From positions 1 through 8,292 of the forward strand of contig VGAU01000068.1 in assembly GCA_016870675.1 (NCBI GenBank): a stretch of DNA of 8,292 bases, in the 5' to 3' direction. The DNA is from Actinomycetota bacterium (GTDB taxonomy: Bacteria; Actinomycetota; Humimicrobiia; Humimicrobiales; Humimicrobiaceae). Below are positions 6,745 to 8,292 of the stretch, in pieces. Position 1 is the first letter of the stretch. Every line of letters starts with the position of its first letter. The notes beneath the pieces are model-generated. The model was not told where the DNA came from and searched no databases. It worked only from the letters and a program-made list of their open reading frames with translations. The position numbers were made by a program, and so were the translations under genes.

Positions 6745-6762
6745 TACAAAGACATAGGTTAC
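6745..6762 (+). repeat. Left inverted repeat of the IS
   Basis: An 18-bp sequence, TACAAAGACATAGGTTAC, identical to the reverse complement of 8085-8102. A degenerate further copy lies outside it at 6727-6738. Confidence 0.8.
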
Positions 6763-6843
6763 CTTAATGAATATTTGTTTAAGGACATCGTACACCCATA
6801 TCAGTAATCGTCTATACTGGTCTCAAAAACTAAGGAGGCCAGA

Positions 6844-8025
6844 ATGGATGAGTCTGAGATTAAAAAACAAGCGATTTCAAGATATGAAGATGGTGAGTCC
6901 CCCAAACAAATATATCAAAGTCTTGGCAAAAGCAAAAAATGGTTTTTCAAATGGCTTAATCGCTACAAGGAAGGAAATGAGAACTGGTGGGAAGAGCTTT
7001 CCAGAAGACCACACACTAGCAAACAAAAGATTGGCAAGGATATGGAACAGGCAATAATTGATACAAGAAAAGAACTTGAGAGGACACTATATGCCCAGAT
7101 AGGGGCACTTAATATCAGCTGGCACCTTGAAAAGCAGGGTATAGGTCCTCCCCCTATTTCCACCATAAACTACGTGCTCAAGCGAAATAGCCTGGTTAAA
7201 AAACGGAAAAAGTATGAACCTAAGGGAACTGATTATCCAGCTTTAAAGGCAACCTATAGCAATTTTATACACCAGTTTTATGTGGTGGGGCCAAGGTATC
7301 TAAAGACAGACGGACGTTTTTATTCGGCCAATGCCATCGATACCTATGACAGAAGATGCTGTATAAACCCTGTAAGGAGGCAGACAAAAACTGATATTAT
7401 GGCCTCACTATTGCGCTGTTTTACCGTCCTGGGCATACCAGAATACCTTCAGATGGACAATAAACTGCCTATGAGAGGTTCCAATAGATACCCTCACTCA
7501 TTCGGCCTTGTAATAAGACTTTGCCTTTACCTTGGCATTCAACCTGTATTTATCCCCATTGGAGAACCCTGGAGAAATGGAATAATAGAAAGATTTAATG
7601 ATGTCTTTGACAAGTCCTTTTTCAGGTCCCAGTATTTTAAAAGCTTCTATCAGGTGGTATCCCAGGCCAAAGGGTTTGAGAGTTTCCATGATAAAAACCA
7701 CAGGTACAGCACCCTGGAGGGTAAGACCCCTTTAGAGAAGATGACAGGTAATCTAAAGTATCTTCCCAAAAACTTTAAGGTTCCCTCCAGGCTTGGTATA
7801 TCTGCCGGGTATGTTCACCTGGTGAGGTTTATCAGAAGTAACAGGATCCTGGATATATTCGGGGAAAAGTTTGCCATGCCGGTAGAGCTTGAGTATGAAT
7901 ATGTCTGGGCTACCATTGATACAGAAGAGGAGACCCTTTCGGTATACCATGACTCTGTCCTTGTAGATAAAATGGATTATCCTTTACCAAAGACTTATAT
8001 TCAATTATCAAAGATCGACCTATAG
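6844..8025 (+). CDS. IS481-like transposase (HTH plus rve/DDE integrase core)
   Basis: This 393-residue transposase would cut and join the ends of its IS. Residues 5-40 (IKKQAISRYEDGESP then KKWFFKWLNRY) form a helix-turn-helix for DNA binding, and a second helical segment occupies about 65-120. The integrase core follows: HQFYVVGPRYLKTDGRFYSANAID (143-166), LQMDNK with D205, and PWRNGIIERFND with E249; the C-terminal part includes NRILDIFGEKF. Related proteins usually read HQxDlVGPRY at 143-151, so the first catalytic Asp expected at 146 is Tyr (TAT, 7279-7281). The core may therefore be inactive, or this may be a subfamily variant. The start is firm: AAGGAGG (6832-6838) lies 5 nt before the ATG. 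The stop codon lies inside a small inverted repeat. The gene is otherwise full length without frameshifts. Confidence 0.92.
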   Translation: MDESEIKKQAISRYEDGESPKQIYQSLGKSKKWFFKWLNRYKEGNENWWEELSRRPHTSKQKIGKDMEQAIIDTRKELERTLYAQIGALNISWHLEKQGIGPPPISTINYVLKRNSLVKKRKKYEPKGTDYPALKATYSNFIHQFYVVGPRYLKTDGRFYSANAIDTYDRRCCINPVRRQTKTDIMASLLRCFTVLGIPEYLQMDNKLPMRGSNRYPHSFGLVIRLCLYLGIQPVFIPIGEPWRNGIIERFNDVFDKSFFRSQYFKSFYQVVSQAKGFESFHDKNHRYSTLEGKTPLEKMTGNLKYLPKNFKVPSRLGISAGYVHLVRFIRSNRILDIFGEKFAMPVELEYEYVWATIDTEEETLSVYHDSVLVDKMDYPLPKTYIQLSKIDL

Positions 8026-8038
8026 GAGGAGCCTATAG
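8020..8038 (+). other. Small hairpin over the transposase stop codon
   Basis: CTATAGG (8020-8026) pairs with CCTATAG (8032-8038) over a 5-nt loop and includes the TAG stop. There is no T run after it, so a terminator role is uncertain. Confidence 0.35.
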
Positions 8039-8047
8039 TTATACAGA

Positions 8048-8065
8048 GTAACCTATGTATTTGTA
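8048..8065 (-). repeat. Inner right-end repeat of the IS
   Basis: GTAACCTATGTATTTGTA differs at one position from the outer right repeat at 8085-8102, in the same orientation and 37 bp away. It mirrors the double site at the left end. Confidence 0.7.
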
Positions 8066-8084
8066 TTTTAACTCATTAAACTGA

Positions 8085-8102
8085 GTAACCTATGTCTTTG
8101 TA
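8085..8102 (-). repeat. Right inverted repeat of the IS
   Basis: GTAACCTATGTCTTTGTA is the exact reverse complement of the left repeat at 6745-6762. It is directly followed by the AT palindrome TTATTATATAATAA (8104-8117), a plausible part of the insertion target. Confidence 0.8.
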
Positions 8103-8188
8103 TTTATTATATAATAACTAAGATATATTAATTTAAAAGGATGTACTCTAATTCCGGACAGCCTCTAAGATAGGAAAACAACGTTTTA

Positions 8189-8292
8189 TTATTCTTTTAT
8201 TTTAGTTTTATAAATAGTATGGTCTTGCTGGTAAACCCAACAAAGACTCTCTCCATCCCAAGCTAAGTCTCTTATTCCTCCACTTTCCTTGG
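8189..8292 (-). CDS. C-terminal fragment of an upstream gene, possibly a beta-propeller protein
   Basis: An open frame enters from the window edge and ends at TAA (8191-8189), giving 34 codons. The tail includes GGIRDLAWDGES, then LCWVYQQDHTIYK, and ends TKIKE. The pattern 'GI..LAWDGE.LW......IYK' is typical of the last repeat in bacterial beta-propeller proteins, where a C-terminal strand closes the ring. The gene lies on the same strand as the sugar genes and ends about 85 bp outside the IS right end, so the insertion did not truncate it from this side. Too little is present for a functional assignment; coding status rests on this motif alone. Confidence 0.5.
   Translation of the reverse strand, partial: KESGGIRDLAWDGESLCWVYQQDHTIYKTKIKE

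Larger units (their letters stand above)
6727..8102 (+). mobile_element. IS481-like insertion sequence (boundaries approximate)
   Basis: This is a single-transposase element on the plus strand, opposite to all neighbouring genes. TACAAAGACATAGGTTAC (6745-6762) is an exact inverted repeat of 8085-8102. A second, less exact copy of the ACATAGGTTAC motif occurs at each end: ACATCGGTTACC at 6727-6738 on the left and GTAACCTATGTATTTGTA at 8048-8065 on the right. Each end therefore carries two similarly oriented sites, probably for transposase binding. The exact tips and any target-site duplication could not be resolved; the outer edges are AT-rich and TTATATA occurs just outside both ends. The element lies upstream of the catabolic operon and does not interrupt it. 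Confidence 0.8.

Noticed and set aside
6813..6818. TATACT as a -10 box for the transposase gene
   Set aside because: No acceptable -35 lies 16-18 bp upstream, so a promoter call is not supported.
6963..7166. Open minus-strand frames opposite the transposase (also 7498-7701 and 7753-7950)
   Set aside because: Short, without motifs, and wholly inside an intact transposase gene.
6721..8113. TTATATA just outside both IS ends as a target-site duplication
   Set aside because: The copies are not flush with the recognised repeats on both sides and lie in very AT-rich sequence where such matches are expected.
1..8292. CRISPR array, tRNA or rRNA genes
   Set aside because: No regularly spaced direct repeats and no cloverleaf or rRNA-like conserved stretches were seen on either strand.

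Overview
This window looks like part of a sugar-uptake and catabolism locus from an uncultured, probably anaerobic bacterium with an AT-rich genome. The lineage cannot be fixed from the sequence. The substrate-binding lipoprotein has a Glu/Ala-rich linker after its lipobox, and the insertion sequence is of an IS481-like type. Both fit environmental clades such as Atribacterota, Firmicutes or Spirochaetes-like anaerobes, but this is a weak inference. Every non-IS gene lies on the minus strand.

Reading the minus strand from high to low coordinates, the layout is as follows. (1) 8292-8189: the C-terminal tail of an upstream gene, probably a beta-propeller-type protein. (2) About 8102-6727: an IS element whose plus-strand transposase (6844-8025) is flanked by inverted repeats. 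(3) 6531-6411: an inverted-repeat element followed by a good promoter. (4) 6329-2997: a three-gene catabolic operon encoding a GatZ/KbaZ-family protein, a PfkB-family sugar kinase and an AgaS-like SIS-domain sugar-phosphate deaminase/isomerase. (5) 2996-2696: an intergenic region carrying a second copy of the same inverted-repeat element. (6) 2695-1: a carbohydrate ABC importer made of a binding lipoprotein, a MalF-type permease and the N-terminus of a MalG-type permease that leaves the window. An intercistronic hairpin separates the binding protein from the permeases.

The genes suggest import of a free hexose or amino sugar by the ABC system (the ATPase is not in the window). PfkB phosphorylation, SIS deamination or isomerisation, and a GatZ/KbaZ step would follow. 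No partner aldolase (GatY/KbaY), deacetylase or regulator is visible. Either those are elsewhere, or the GatZ-like protein acts alone, for example as a ketohexose-phosphate 4-epimerase, which would give a short three-enzyme route into glycolysis. That is a hypothesis.

The most interesting non-coding signal is the pair of homologous elements of about 80-130 bp, one upstream of each transcription unit. Each has the same 49-bp span between conserved inverted arms. They suggest a shared regulator site or a structured RNA tying the two units together. Base composition also breaks sharply: the importer genes are near 50% GC by eye, while the catabolic genes are near 30%. The two halves may therefore have different origins even though they share this element.
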